From positions 429,061 to 493,060 of the forward strand of contig NZ_VTEI01000001.1 in the NCBI RefSeq assembly GCF_008180415.1: 64,000 nucleotides of DNA, read 5' to 3'. This document shows positions 18,283-26,655 of this stretch, piece after piece. Position 1 is the stretch's first letter; each line of letters begins with the position of its first letter. This DNA comes from Rossellomorea vietnamensis. GTDB taxonomy: Bacteria > Bacillota > Bacilli > Bacillales > Bacillaceae_B. The notes under the pieces are model-generated. The model had not been told where the DNA came from, made no database searches, and was given only the letters and a program-made list of their open reading frames with translations. Position numbers and translations under genes: made by a program.

Positions 18283-18561
18283 TTAACAACAATCACTTTC
18301 GTTCCCTGTCAATTCCAGGCCGTTGTTTTCCTGATTAAGATTGAGGGTCAGGTTTTGCGCAGCCGATTCTATTCTCGGGTCAATCGCTACCTTGATTGTA
18401 TTAATCGTTGCTACTTCATCATTTTCTTCCGGCTCATCCAGAGCCAGCCCAACTTGTGGCTGTCCTCAGCCAAAGCCTGCAAAATAAAAACGAATGTTTT
18501 CGGCTTCGTGTTCTTTTAACATTTCCTGCAAGAAATCACGAGCTCCATCTGTGATCTTCAC
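18283..18561 (-). CDS. HesB/IscA-like protein with in-frame UGA (candidate selenoprotein)
   Basis: Reading from GTG 18561 (AAGGAG ten bases upstream), 31 codons end in FYFAGFG and reach UGA at 18466-18468. The same frame then runs on without another stop through GQPQVGLALDEPEEND to a Cys-Cys terminus at 18283. The joined 92-residue product has the HesB/IscA-like pattern, and the UGA sits exactly where these proteins carry their first conserved Cys (GFGC-G-P). HesB-like (seleno)proteins with Sec at this position are an established family. A SECIS-like hairpin starts 20 nt after the UGA. The alternative is a simple TGC or TGT to TGA nonsense mutation. Confidence 0.7.
18431..18445 (-). promoter_or_regulatory. 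Candidate bacterial SECIS hairpin
   Basis: Minus-strand GGCUC-UGGAU-GAGCC: a perfect 5-bp stem with a 5-nt loop that has G at its second position. The loop begins 25 nt after the UGA, within the 16-37 nt range described for bacterial SECIS elements. A competing stem, CAGCC / GGCUG, lies closer to the UGA. The bases also encode conserved residues, so the structure could be accidental. Confidence 0.4.
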
Positions 18562-18616
18562 TATATCTGCACTCCTTACTATTTCATGATTTTTTCATGC
18601 CAATTACCATGATACC

Positions 18617-19039
18617 TTATTTATTCGGGAAAATGCGACCCAAAGACTCTTTCATTTCAGGTTTTACGTTAATTTTCGGCCGGGCAGCCTTTGCCATGCC
18701 CTCTGCCTCTTCAATCGAGTTTGCTTTCCCTAATGAAAGTAATGTCCCAATGGCTACTGTTCCGGTTCTGTTGCTGCCCCCTGCACAGTGAAAGTAAACC
18801 TTTTTCCCCTGTTCGTAGGCATCAACCACCATGTCTATAGATTTCCTGATGGATTCATCCTGGTGTTCAGCATCATCCACGATAGGGCTGTGTGTTCTAT
18901 CGTATTCAACTTCTGGTGCTTCGGCACGTAAATCAAAGATGACATCCGCCTTGCCATTTTCCAGGATTTCTTTGGCTCCATCAGCACCGCCGATATAAAT
19001 GCGATCTTGGATTAATTCATGATAGTGTTGAGTTGTCAT
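18617..19039 (-). CDS. Dual-specificity / tyrosine protein phosphatase
   Basis: A 140-residue cytoplasmic phosphatase with the CX5R signature HCAGGSNRTG (Cys85, Arg91); the loop with D55-D56 is a likely general acid. Similar small DSP-like proteins act on phosphotyrosine or on inositol or nucleotide phosphates. It lies downstream of trxB on the same strand, with a 160-bp gap that holds no gene, and 55 bp upstream of the HesB-like gene, with which it may be cotranscribed. Confidence 0.8.
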   Translation of the reverse strand: MTTQHYHELIQDRIYIGGADGAKEILENGKADVIFDLRAEAPEVEYDRTHSPIVDDAEHQDESIRKSIDMVVDAYEQGKKVYFHCAGGSNRTGTVAIGTLLSLGKANSIEEAEGMAKAARPKINVKPEMKESLGRIFPNK

Positions 19040-19200
19040 ATTTCCTCCGCCTTTTTAAAAGAGTGTTTAATATAGAAAGCTGCGTTTTGTACCCTTGAGG
19101 ATGAACAGCTCTTTTCTTGCTTATTTACCAAGATAGTTCAGGCTAAATATGTGTACATACTCCTTGTTGAAAATGCAATATTGCTTTAGCAACCAGCCTC

Positions 19201-20148
19201 TTATAAAGATTTACTCCAATCTTGAACTCTGTTCCCTTCCAGGTATCTTTCCGTATCAAGTGCGGCCATACAGCCTGTCCCCGCTGCTGTGATCGCTTGG
19301 CGGTATTTGCTGTCCTGAACATCACCGCATGCAAAGACGCCGGGAATATTTGTTTCAGTCGTGCCTGGAACCACATCGATATAGCCATTTGAATCCGTAT
19401 CAATCTGGCCTTTTAAGAAGGAAGTGTTAGGTGAATGGCCTATTGCGACAAAGATTCCGTCTGTGTCGATCAGCTCTTCCATTCCTGTTTCATTGTTTTT
19501 GACTTTCAAGCCTGTAACCTTCATTCCATCTGAGATGACTTCAAGAGGTGTCCTATTCAGGGACCAGGAAATTTTTTCGTTTTCTCTGGCACGGTCCTGC
19601 ATGATTTTGGATGCCCTCAGTTCTTCGCGGCGGTTCACGATTATCACTTCTGATGCAAATTTCGTTAAGAAGCTTGCCTCTTCCATGGCCGAATCTCCGC
19701 CTCCGATGATGACGACTCTCTTTCCACGGTAAAAGAAACCATCACAGGTTGCACAAGTACTGACTCCGCGGCCGATGTTTTCAGATTCTCCCGGAATGCC
19801 CAGCATTTTGGCTGAAGCCCCAGTGGACAAAATAAGTGATTCAGTCTGGATCTCACCCATTCCGCTGACCTTCAAGGTAAAAGGACGCTGCGATAAATCA
19901 ACATCGGTTACCCAGCCTCTTTTAAACCGGACACCAAATCTTTCCGCCTGGTTCCTCATATTGTCCATTAATTCCGGGCCCATGATACCATCAACAAATC
20001 CAGGAAAGTTCTCTACTTCTGTTGTTAATGTCAACTGCCCGCCCGGCTGATCTCCTTCTATAATAAGAGGTTCCATATTCGCTCTTGCCAAATAAATCGC
20101 TGATGTCAAACCCGCAGGTCCAGTTCCTAAAATCACTACTTTTTCCAT
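19201..20148 (-). CDS. trxB: Thioredoxin reductase in the ars locus
   Basis: A 315-residue flavoenzyme: FAD-binding GTGPAGLTSAI at the N-terminus, redox-active CATC near residue 135, NADPH-binding GGGDSAMEEA, and a C-terminal FAD motif FACGDVQDSKYRQ. It reduces thioredoxin with NADPH. Placed 17 bp after arsA, it probably supplies reducing power to the thioredoxin-dependent ArsC encoded nearby; this is an inference from context. The genome is likely to hold another, housekeeping trxB. Confidence 0.92.
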   Translation of the reverse strand: MEKVVILGTGPAGLTSAIYLARANMEPLIIEGDQPGGQLTLTTEVENFPGFVDGIMGPELMDNMRNQAERFGVRFKRGWVTDVDLSQRPFTLKVSGMGEIQTESLILSTGASAKMLGIPGESENIGRGVSTCATCDGFFYRGKRVVIIGGGDSAMEEASFLTKFASEVIIVNRREELRASKIMQDRARENEKISWSLNRTPLEVISDGMKVTGLKVKNNETGMEELIDTDGIFVAIGHSPNTSFLKGQIDTDSNGYIDVVPGTTETNIPGVFACGDVQDSKYRQAITAAGTGCMAALDTERYLEGNRVQDWSKSL

Positions 20149-20165
20149 ATCGCATTTCCCCCATT

Positions 20166-21938
20166 TTACCGATTGATATATTTCGATACCTGTTCATGAC
20201 CTGATTCGTCCTCATCCATAAACGGGACAATGGCACATTGTTCACTGTATTCTGAGGATACTTTCTTGATCCAGCCGGCTTCAGCTTTTGCTCTGCCTTT
20301 CAGTACTGGATCTGTTGTTTCTGTTGCGTGAAGGCTTTGGTTGATCAGCCACCATCTTGGCACAATGTTTGCACGCTTTAAGTCACTTTGCAGCCTGCCA
20401 GCTTCAAGCACAGGTGTTGCTTCTGCCAGCGTAACAATCACGACACCCGTTTCTTTCGGGTTGCGAAGCCGCGGCAGCAGTGTTTTTACACTTTGGGGAA
20501 TTTCGCCAGTGGAACGGGCCAATTCTTTATGATAAGACTGAGCAGCATCCAGGAGAAGCAAAGTATGACCGGAAGGCGCTGTATCGATGACAACAATCTC
20601 TTCTTCCGATTTCGCCACCACTTCTGCAAAGGCGCGGAATACGGCAATTTCTTCTGTACATGGAGAATTTAAATCCTCTTCAATATACGCCATTGCCTCT
20701 TCATCCAAATCACTGCTTACATTGGACAGTACTTCTGTCTTATAGGCTTCTACCTCTGCTTTAGGGTCGATTCGGCTGATGGTCAGGTTGTCCTTTGCCT
20801 GGCTCCCCTTAAACATATATTCCAGATGTGCCGCAGGATCTGTTGTCGTCAACTGTACTTTATGTCCCTTCTCAACCAGTCCTATGGCTATCGCGGAAGC
20901 CATTGTAGTTTTTCCTACGCCGCCTTTACCCATCGTAAAAATGACTCTGGTGTTGGAGTTTGAGAAATCTTCAATGATAGCTCCGAGCCCCGGAAGGCTT
21001 ATTTTCTCCAGTTGACTTTCCGTGTCTGCTTCATCGATGACCATTCCTTTGAATAAGTTTCGCAGGCTGTTAAGGCCAGTCAGTGAATAAGAAACTAATG
21101 GCAGGGAGTGAGTATCGAGCTGTTTCAAGTCTTCCGGAATCCCCTCTAGAGCTCTTTGCTGTCTGGCATGCAATGAAGAGGAAGCTTTATCTTCTGAAAT
21201 ATGTGAGTGCAGCAGCCCATTCATGACAAGCTTTTGGTTGATGATTCCGATCTCTTTTAACTCCCGTGACGCACGGCTTGCTTCCAGCAGGGATGATTCA
21301 TCAGGCCTTGCCACAAGGTAAAGAGTTGTTTGCGCTGGATCTGCAAGGGCCTTCATCGTTGTGGAGTAGGCCTGTTTCTTTTCTGACAATCCTGATAAAG
21401 GCCCTAAGCATGAAGCTCCATGAGTCCTTTCCTCAAGAAAGCCGCTCCAGGCTGTCGGAAGCTGCAGCAGCCTCAATGTATGTCCTGTAGGAGCTGTATC
21501 AAAAATGATATGGTCATAAGACTCGACAAGGGTTGTATCACTTAATAAGTTAGTGAATTCATCAAAGGCCGCAATTTCAACTGTACACGCTCCGGACATC
21601 TGCTCTTCCATCGTTGAAACAACAGACTCCGGCAGTTTCCCGCGGTATGGTCCGATGACCTTCTCACGGTAAGCACGGGCGGCTTCTTCAGGATCCAGAT
21701 TACAAGCAGACAGGTTAGCCACCCCCGATACCGGCATCGGGGTGTTGGTCAGCTCCACTTCCAGCACATCCTGAAGATTCGAAGCGGGATCGGTGCTCAC
21801 AAGCAGAACCGGCTTTCCTTCATCTGCCAATCTTAATGCGGAAGCACAGGCGGTGGAAGTTTTTCCCACTCCGCCTTTACCTGTGAAGAATAAAAATTTT
21901 GTGTTGGCAATTGTCCTGGTATCGAATGGTTGAAACAA
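20166..21938 (-). CDS. arsA: Arsenite efflux pump ATPase ArsA
   Basis: A 590-residue duplicated ATPase. Two deviant Walker A loops, GKGGVGKTS (near residue 20) and GKGGVGKTT (near 337), mark the two halves. The three cysteines that bind As(III) in characterised ArsA appear conserved: SGACTVE, GASCLGP and NSPCTEE. It docks on ArsB and powers arsenite export. Start is TTG with AAAGGA upstream; the gene sits 15 bp after arsD. Confidence 0.95.
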   Translation of the reverse strand: MFQPFDTRTIANTKFLFFTGKGGVGKTSTACASALRLADEGKPVLLVSTDPASNLQDVLEVELTNTPMPVSGVANLSACNLDPEEAARAYREKVIGPYRGKLPESVVSTMEEQMSGACTVEIAAFDEFTNLLSDTTLVESYDHIIFDTAPTGHTLRLLQLPTAWSGFLEERTHGASCLGPLSGLSEKKQAYSTTMKALADPAQTTLYLVARPDESSLLEASRASRELKEIGIINQKLVMNGLLHSHISEDKASSSLHARQQRALEGIPEDLKQLDTHSLPLVSYSLTGLNSLRNLFKGMVIDEADTESQLEKISLPGLGAIIEDFSNSNTRVIFTMGKGGVGKTTMASAIAIGLVEKGHKVQLTTTDPAAHLEYMFKGSQAKDNLTISRIDPKAEVEAYKTEVLSNVSSDLDEEAMAYIEEDLNSPCTEEIAVFRAFAEVVAKSEEEIVVIDTAPSGHTLLLLDAAQSYHKELARSTGEIPQSVKTLLPRLRNPKETGVVIVTLAEATPVLEAGRLQSDLKRANIVPRWWLINQSLHATETTDPVLKGRAKAEAGWIKKVSSEYSEQCAIVPFMDEDESGHEQVSKYINR

Positions 21939-21953
21939 GAGCGTTCATCCTTT

Positions 21954-22307
21954 CTAATTCAAATCAAGTTTGATTTTAGGTTTTTTCTCTGTTAGTTCTT
22001 CCGGCTTAATTCCACACCATTGGGCAAGCTCACTGTTGGAAGGGTACTCACCGGCCTTTACTAACTCACCGTTCAGTAGGACGGCTGGAAGGGAGTCTGG
22101 ACCTTTTTCATGAAGCAATTTATTAATTTCTTTATGGTCCACGAAAGCAGAAGGATCGCTGGCAAGGTTGAACCGTTTAATGTCAAAACCTTTTTTCTCT
22201 AAAAGAAATACTGCTGAAGCCATCCTTGTTAATTCAGGATCAACGCTCGGTCCGCAAACACCAGTTGGACAACATAAAGCAGGATCGAAAATGTCAATTT
22301 TGTTCAT
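21954..22307 (-). CDS. arsD: Arsenite metallochaperone ArsD
   Basis: A 117-residue protein with the metal-transfer cysteines Cys12, Cys13 and Cys18 (ALCCPTGVCGP) of characterised ArsD. The thioredoxin-like fold continues with DSLPAVLLNGELV. It hands As(III) or Sb(III) to ArsA and can act as a weak repressor. First gene of the arsD-arsA-trxB unit; an ArsR-like palindrome lies just upstream. Confidence 0.93.
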   Translation of the reverse strand: MNKIDIFDPALCCPTGVCGPSVDPELTRMASAVFLLEKKGFDIKRFNLASDPSAFVDHKEINKLLHEKGPDSLPAVLLNGELVKAGEYPSNSELAQWCGIKPEELTEKKPKIKLDLN

Positions 22308-22330
22308 CTTTCATGCTCCTTTACAATCAA

Positions 22331-22346
22331 ATAAGCATATGCTTAT
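22331..22346. promoter_or_regulatory. Likely ArsR operator in front of arsD
   Basis: Perfect 16-bp palindrome ATAAGCATATGCTTAT, 24 bp upstream of the arsD start. Its half-site resembles the CTTATATA repeats near the arsR promoter. It suggests that arsDA-trxB has its own ArsR-controlled promoter. Confidence 0.6.
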
Positions 22347-22395
22347 ATGTTATTTTTGAGAAAAGCCAAGAGATAAGGTCCCTTGGCTGTCTATT

Positions 22396-22815
22396 TTATT
22401 TTCCAGTTTGCGCAAATGTATGGATGCGCTCGCCAATTTCATCTCTGACGCGCTGGAAGAAAGCCCATTTCTCTTCTTCGCTTCCTTGCGCTTTTGCAGG
22501 GTCATCAAAGCCCCAGTGCTCACGTTTCACATGAGGAGGTGTCATCGGGCATTTATCTGCTGCATCTCCACAAAGGGTAACAACTAAATCAGCATTGTTC
22601 AAGATTTCCGGATCAATGATATCCGATGTTTGATTGGAGATATCAATTCCTGCTTCGTTCATTGCTTTGACAGCGTTCGGGTTCAAACCATGTGCTTCAA
22701 TTCCTGCGCTGTAGACGTTCCAGTCGTCACCTAAGTGTTTTTTTGCCCAGCCTTCAGCCATTTGGCTGCGGCAAGAGTTACCTGTGCATAAGAAGTAGAG
22801 CGTTTTTTTTGACAT
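22396..22815 (-). CDS. arsC: Thioredoxin-coupled arsenate reductase ArsC
   Basis: A 139-residue low-molecular-weight-phosphatase-type reductase. The P-loop CTGNSCRSQ has nucleophile Cys10, and [10 protein letters not shown] gives the Cys82/Cys89 pair. It reduces As(V) to As(III), with electrons passed through an intramolecular disulfide cascade to thioredoxin, which fits the trxB in the same locus. Third gene of the arsRBC unit, 58 bp after arsB. Confidence 0.95.
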   Translation of the reverse strand: MSKKTLYFLCTGNSCRSQMAEGWAKKHLGDDWNVYSAGIEAHGLNPNAVKAMNEAGIDISNQTSDIIDPEILNNADLVVTLCGDAADKCPMTPPHVKREHWGFDDPAKAQGSEEEKWAFFQRVRDEIGERIHTFAQTGK

Positions 22816-22873
22816 GATAATTAGTCTCCTTTTGGTGTAATAATATTTTTGTGAATTTACAGGTTTAAATTTT

Positions 22874-24169
22874 TTATATAATCAGCAGCCAAATATAAAG
22901 GCCGACTAATGTGATGAAAAGGGTTGGAATGGTTAAGATGATTCCGGTTTTAAAGTATGTTCCCCAGGAAATCTTCACGCCTTTCAGGGACAGTACATGA
23001 AGCCAAAGCAGGGTTGCAAGGGAACCAATTGGTGTAATTTTCGGACCAAGATCTGATCCGATAATATTTGCATAAATCAAGGCTTCCCGGACGGCTCCGG
23101 TTGTATCCGTCTCCGCGATGGCAAGGGCATCAATCATAACGGTTGGCATATTATTCATCACTGATGACAGGATGGCCGCGATGAATCCCATACCGATTGT
23201 CGCTGCGAACAATCCCTGGTCTGCCGTCACCTGAATGAGGTCTGCCAGGACATTGGTCAAGCCGACGTTTCGCAATCCATAAACAACTACATACATTCCG
23301 ATAGAGAAGAAAACAATTGCCCATGGTGCTCCTTTCACAACCGTCCTTGTGTCAACGGCTGAACTTCGTCTGGCCATCAGCAGGAAGAAAATCGCGACTA
23401 TACCTGCTATGAAAGAAACAGGAACTCCGATGAACTCGCTCGCAAAGTAACCGACTAGGAGTATCCCCAAAACAATCCATGATAAGTGGAACATCTTATG
23501 ATCCTTAATGGCCTCCTGAGGCTTCTTCAATTGTGATAAATCGTAATTGGATGGAATGCTTTTTCTGAAAAATAAGTATAAGACAAGAATACTGGCAAGC
23601 AATGAAAACAAATTCGGAACGATCATCCGTGATGCGAACTCTACAAACCCTATATCGAAAAAGTCCGCTGAAACAATGTTCACCAAGTTACTGACAACAA
23701 GCGGAAGCGATGTGGTATCCGCGATGAATCCGCTGGCGATGATGAATGGAAACACCATTTTTTCGTTGAAATTAAGGTTTCTTACCATTGCTAGTACGAT
23801 GGGTGTTAAAATCAGGGCAGCTCCGTCATTCGCGAAAAACGCTGCGACCAATGCTCCCAAAATGGAAACATACACGAACATCCTGACTCCATTACCTTTT
23901 GCTGCTCTCGCCATATGCAGGGCAGCCCATTCAAAGAAGCCTATTTCATCCAAAATGAGAGAGATAATGATGATGGCGATGAAAGCCAAAGTGGCATTCC
24001 AGACGATGGATGTAACGTCAATGACATCGTTGAAATCAACAACTCCCACAATCAGAGCCAGAATAGCTCCGCCGCATGCCGACCACCCAATAGATAACCC
24101 TTTGGGCTGCCAGATGACTAAGATGAGGGTGATCAGGAAAATCACCGATGCTAAAATAATCTGCGTCAA
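22874..24169 (-). CDS. arsB: Arsenite efflux transporter ArsB
   Basis: A 431-residue, 12-span permease of the ArsB/NhaD superfamily. Family segments include [38 protein letters not shown] and the late [20 protein letters not shown]. It exports As(III) by itself or together with ArsA. It lies 15 bp after arsR and forms arsR-arsB-arsC. Confidence 0.95.
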   Translation of the reverse strand: MTQIILASVIFLITLILVIWQPKGLSIGWSACGGAILALIVGVVDFNDVIDVTSIVWNATLAFIAIIIISLILDEIGFFEWAALHMARAAKGNGVRMFVYVSILGALVAAFFANDGAALILTPIVLAMVRNLNFNEKMVFPFIIASGFIADTTSLPLVVSNLVNIVSADFFDIGFVEFASRMIVPNLFSLLASILVLYLFFRKSIPSNYDLSQLKKPQEAIKDHKMFHLSWIVLGILLVGYFASEFIGVPVSFIAGIVAIFFLLMARRSSAVDTRTVVKGAPWAIVFFSIGMYVVVYGLRNVGLTNVLADLIQVTADQGLFAATIGMGFIAAILSSVMNNMPTVMIDALAIAETDTTGAVREALIYANIIGSDLGPKITPIGSLATLLWLHVLSLKGVKISWGTYFKTGIILTIPTLFITLVGLYIWLLII

Positions 24170-24184
24170 GATTCTTCCTCCTTT

Positions 24185-24529
24185 TTACTCACATGAAATT
24201 CTCAATCCTTGTTTCTCTAATTCTTTCAATCTGAATCCCTGGTCCGGGAGCTGATCGAGCAGGCTCTGTACCAAAGGGTAGAATTCACTATTCTTATTCA
24301 ATGAATAAATAATCCACTGACCTCTCCGTGATTCACTCACCAATCCTGCATCCTTCAGCTTACGCACATGCTGGCTGATGGCCGGCTGGCTCGTTTTGAA
24401 AATTTCCACAAACTCACACACACAGCAATCATGATGGTCCAAGATTTTCACCATCGTTAGTCTTGTTTTATCGCCAAGCAATTTCAAGACAGCAGCAGCC
24501 TTTTCTAATTCAATCATGACAGCAGGCAT
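24185..24529 (-). CDS. arsR: Arsenical-responsive repressor ArsR
   Basis: A 114-residue winged-helix ArsR/SmtB repressor. The recognition helix region is TSQPAISQHVRKLKDAGLV; the As(III)-sensing cysteines are in DCCVCEF, a variant of the classical ELCVCDL. ATG 24529 has GGTGG seven bases upstream; in-frame starts further up are less likely. It should repress its own operon until As(III) binds. Confidence 0.92.
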   Translation of the reverse strand: MPAVMIELEKAAAVLKLLGDKTRLTMVKILDHHDCCVCEFVEIFKTSQPAISQHVRKLKDAGLVSESRRGQWIIYSLNKNSEFYPLVQSLLDQLPDQGFRLKELEKQGLRISCE

Positions 24530-24652
24530 TTCATAACCACCTTCCATTTCATTGATAATCAAATAATGATTTACTTATAAGCTTGGGTGATGTTAGTATT
24601 TTTAGTGTCTCAACCAGTAAAGTCATTTATTCGTTTTATATATAACGTTCTG

Positions 24653-24686
24653 CTTATATAATAATACACTTATATATTAATTTCAA
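24653..24686 (-). promoter_or_regulatory. arsR promoter and operator
   Basis: On the minus strand TTGAAA (24681-24686), a 17-bp spacer and TATTAT (24658-24663) form a sigma-A promoter. The CTTATATA octamer occurs twice (24653 and 24669), overlapping the -10 and the spacer, as expected for ArsR repression. Confidence 0.65.
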
Positions 24687-24849
24687 GGATAGAATTGTAA
24701 AGGTTTTGTTAAGAAGAATATCGATTCAACACTTTTTGTAAAAGTGGAAGAGTTTAAAGACCATAACATTTGTGTGCTATGATTTCCGCTCCAGGTGTTC
24801 GACTCCGCGGGGCGGGCGTTGAGCCTCCTCGGCTTCGTCTGTATAAAAA

Positions 24850-24966
24850 GTGGAAGCGCCCTGCTCTGCCCCGACAGGCAAATGTTCCGGAGAGAAAAAA
24901 AGGCGGTCTTTCCTTTTATTCTCTTGAGGTTATTTGACCCCGAGGGGCCAGGCGCTGGAACTAGAC
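24850..24966. repeat. Dispersed palindromic repeat (same family as 1-377)
   Basis: Shares CCCCGACAGGCAAATGTTC, the poly-A/poly-T loop, TTATTTGACCCCGAGGGGC and the GCGCC / GGCGC ends with the left-edge copies. An open frame reading through it (24795-25052) is an artefact. Confidence 0.85.
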
Positions 24967-25077
24967 GACCGCTAGTCCCGCAGGAGATCGAACACCTTCC
25001 GCTTCAATCTAACGAAGTTTCTTTTGAAATAATGGACTCGTACATAACTTAACGATTTTTATTATTCGTGCTATTTA

Positions 25078-25460
25078 AAGCCCCTTTATACCTCATCATC
25101 TTTTGATTTTGAGCATTTGATGCTGTTCAAAACTCCTTTTTACCCCATCATCTTTTGAATCAGATTATTTGATGCTGTTCAAAACTCCTTTTTACCCCAT
25201 TAACTTGAGAATCTGAGCATTTGATGCTGTTCAAAACTCCTTTTTACCCCATCATCTTGAGAATCTGAGCATTTGATGCTGTTTAAAACTCCTTTTTACT
25301 CCATCATCTTTTGAATCTGAGCATTTGATGCTGTTTAAAAACGCTTTTATACCTCATCATCTTCAGAATCTGAGCATTTGATGCTGTTCAAAGCCCCTTT
25401 ATACCTCATCATTCTGAGAATCGGAATTTTTGATGCTTTAAATACTCCTTTATACTGCTT
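25078..25460. repeat. Tandem array, seven units of 52 bp
   Basis: GATGCTG occurs at 25119, 25171, 25223, 25275, 25327, 25380 and 25432, that is 52 bp apart (one step of 53). Units share GCATTTGATGCTGTT and CTCCTTTTTACCCCATCATC; GATG and CATC could pair within a unit. Together with the palindromic element it fills the 1-kb gap upstream of arsR. Confidence 0.9.
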
Positions 25461-25530
25461 GAAATAAGCTTTAATAGAAGCCCCCCCCCTCAATCCTCCT
25501 ATACCAGTATGAAATCCAGCTTTACGATCA

Positions 25531-25566
25531 TAAAAAAAGAGAACGAAATCCTAAGCGATTTCGTCC
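25531..25566 (-). terminator. Terminator of the small coiled-coil gene
   Basis: Minus-strand GGACGAAATC / GATTTCGTTC hairpin followed by TCTTTTTTTA. Confidence 0.8.
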
Positions 25567-25619
25567 TCCACTAATTCGTGTATTTAGTTTATGTACTCCC
25601 GGGGCCCCCAGAATTTCTA

Positions 25620-25796
25620 TTATAGCTCTGAAAGCTGTTTATTTAGCTGGGCCAATTCGTTTTCCAGCTGCTCTAGCCGCTCTTCCGATTTTTTTGTATT
25701 TCCTCCGACAGAATCCACTTTTTCCATATCTGCCTGGATACGGACATAATCAGCCTTTACCTCGCTGATTTTGTATTCTAATTCTCTTTTTGTCAT
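25620..25796 (-). CDS. Small helical/coiled-coil protein (SE1832-like)
   Basis: A 58-residue, highly charged protein: MTKRELEYKISEVKADYVRIQ at the start, a GG break at 31-32, then heptad-rich EERLEQLENELAQLNKQL. The overall pattern matches a small Bacilli family annotated SE1832; function unknown. ATG with AAGGGGG upstream, own terminator. Confidence 0.7.
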   Translation of the reverse strand: MTKRELEYKISEVKADYVRIQADMEKVDSVGGNTKKSEERLEQLENELAQLNKQLSEL

Positions 25797-25858
25797 GTCG
25801 TTAAACCCCCTTTTTATAGTAGTTGCTTTAGTATAAACAATTGAAGAATAGATTTCTT

Positions 25859-26374
25859 TTAAAAAGTTCTACTAGCTTTTTCAATAATTTCCTTAATAAA
25901 AGGTTCTTTTTGTTTCGTGTAAGCAGGTCGATCGTTTTTATATAGAGAAGAAAGCTCGCTCTTTAGCAGTGCATACTCTTCAGCTGCTCCAGGAAACTTC
26001 CTCAAATAATCACGAAACAGTAACTTCTCAACCCACTCGCTGCTATTCATTTCACAAATATGCAGGTGGCAGGTGCCTTTGCCCCACAAGCCTTTTCTAA
26101 AAAAACTTCTGTCGGTTAATTCCGGCTTAGGAACATACTCAAAATCGACTTCACTTAAAGGGGCGATCAGAGAAGAAACCACATTTAAATCCCTGACTCC
26201 TGCCAGAATATCGATGATAGGCTTAGCCTTCAGCCCTCTGATCGAAGTGCTGCCGATATGTTCAATTCCCACTACCTTATCTCCAACAGCTTCTAAGATT
26301 TTTTTCTTCTCATACTCGAACTGATCTTCCCATTGGGGATTATACTCACTCAGAATGACAACTGGTTTTTCCAT
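25859..26374 (-). CDS. GrpB family protein (UPF0157, nucleotidyltransferase fold)
   Basis: A 171-residue protein with the GrpB signature GIEHIGSTSIRGLKAKPIIDILAGV, in which the GS motif and the following Asp resemble a minimal nucleotidyltransferase site. The later CHLHICE segment is also conserved. In some cases GrpB domains are fused to CoaE. Biochemical role unproven. Single gene. Confidence 0.85.
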   Translation of the reverse strand: MEKPVVILSEYNPQWEDQFEYEKKKILEAVGDKVVGIEHIGSTSIRGLKAKPIIDILAGVRDLNVVSSLIAPLSEVDFEYVPKPELTDRSFFRKGLWGKGTCHLHICEMNSSEWVEKLLFRDYLRKFPGAAEEYALLKSELSSLYKNDRPAYTKQKEPFIKEIIEKASRTF

Positions 26375-26655
26375 TACTTCTCCACCACTCGTATAATTGT
26401 CCTTGTACTCTATGTAACTGAAACGAACGTTTTAATTTGGAAACTTATTCTGATTATTTCAAAACCCTTCAACAAACTCAAGGGAAATTTTCTTTCAAAA
26501 TAGGGCTTTTATGAATACTGACTAGAATTCCAAGAGTGGGTTAAAGTATATGTTATTTTGCATAATTTCAATCTCAATAGGAACTTACCTTAACTATGTG
26601 CATTGAAACCTTTGTGTTTCTATTCCGTATATACAATTGAGAGGAGATGAAGTAC

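Noticed and set aside
24795..25052. 85-aa open frame
   Set aside because: It reads straight through the palindromic repeat at 24850-24966; no Shine-Dalgarno and no protein-like pattern.
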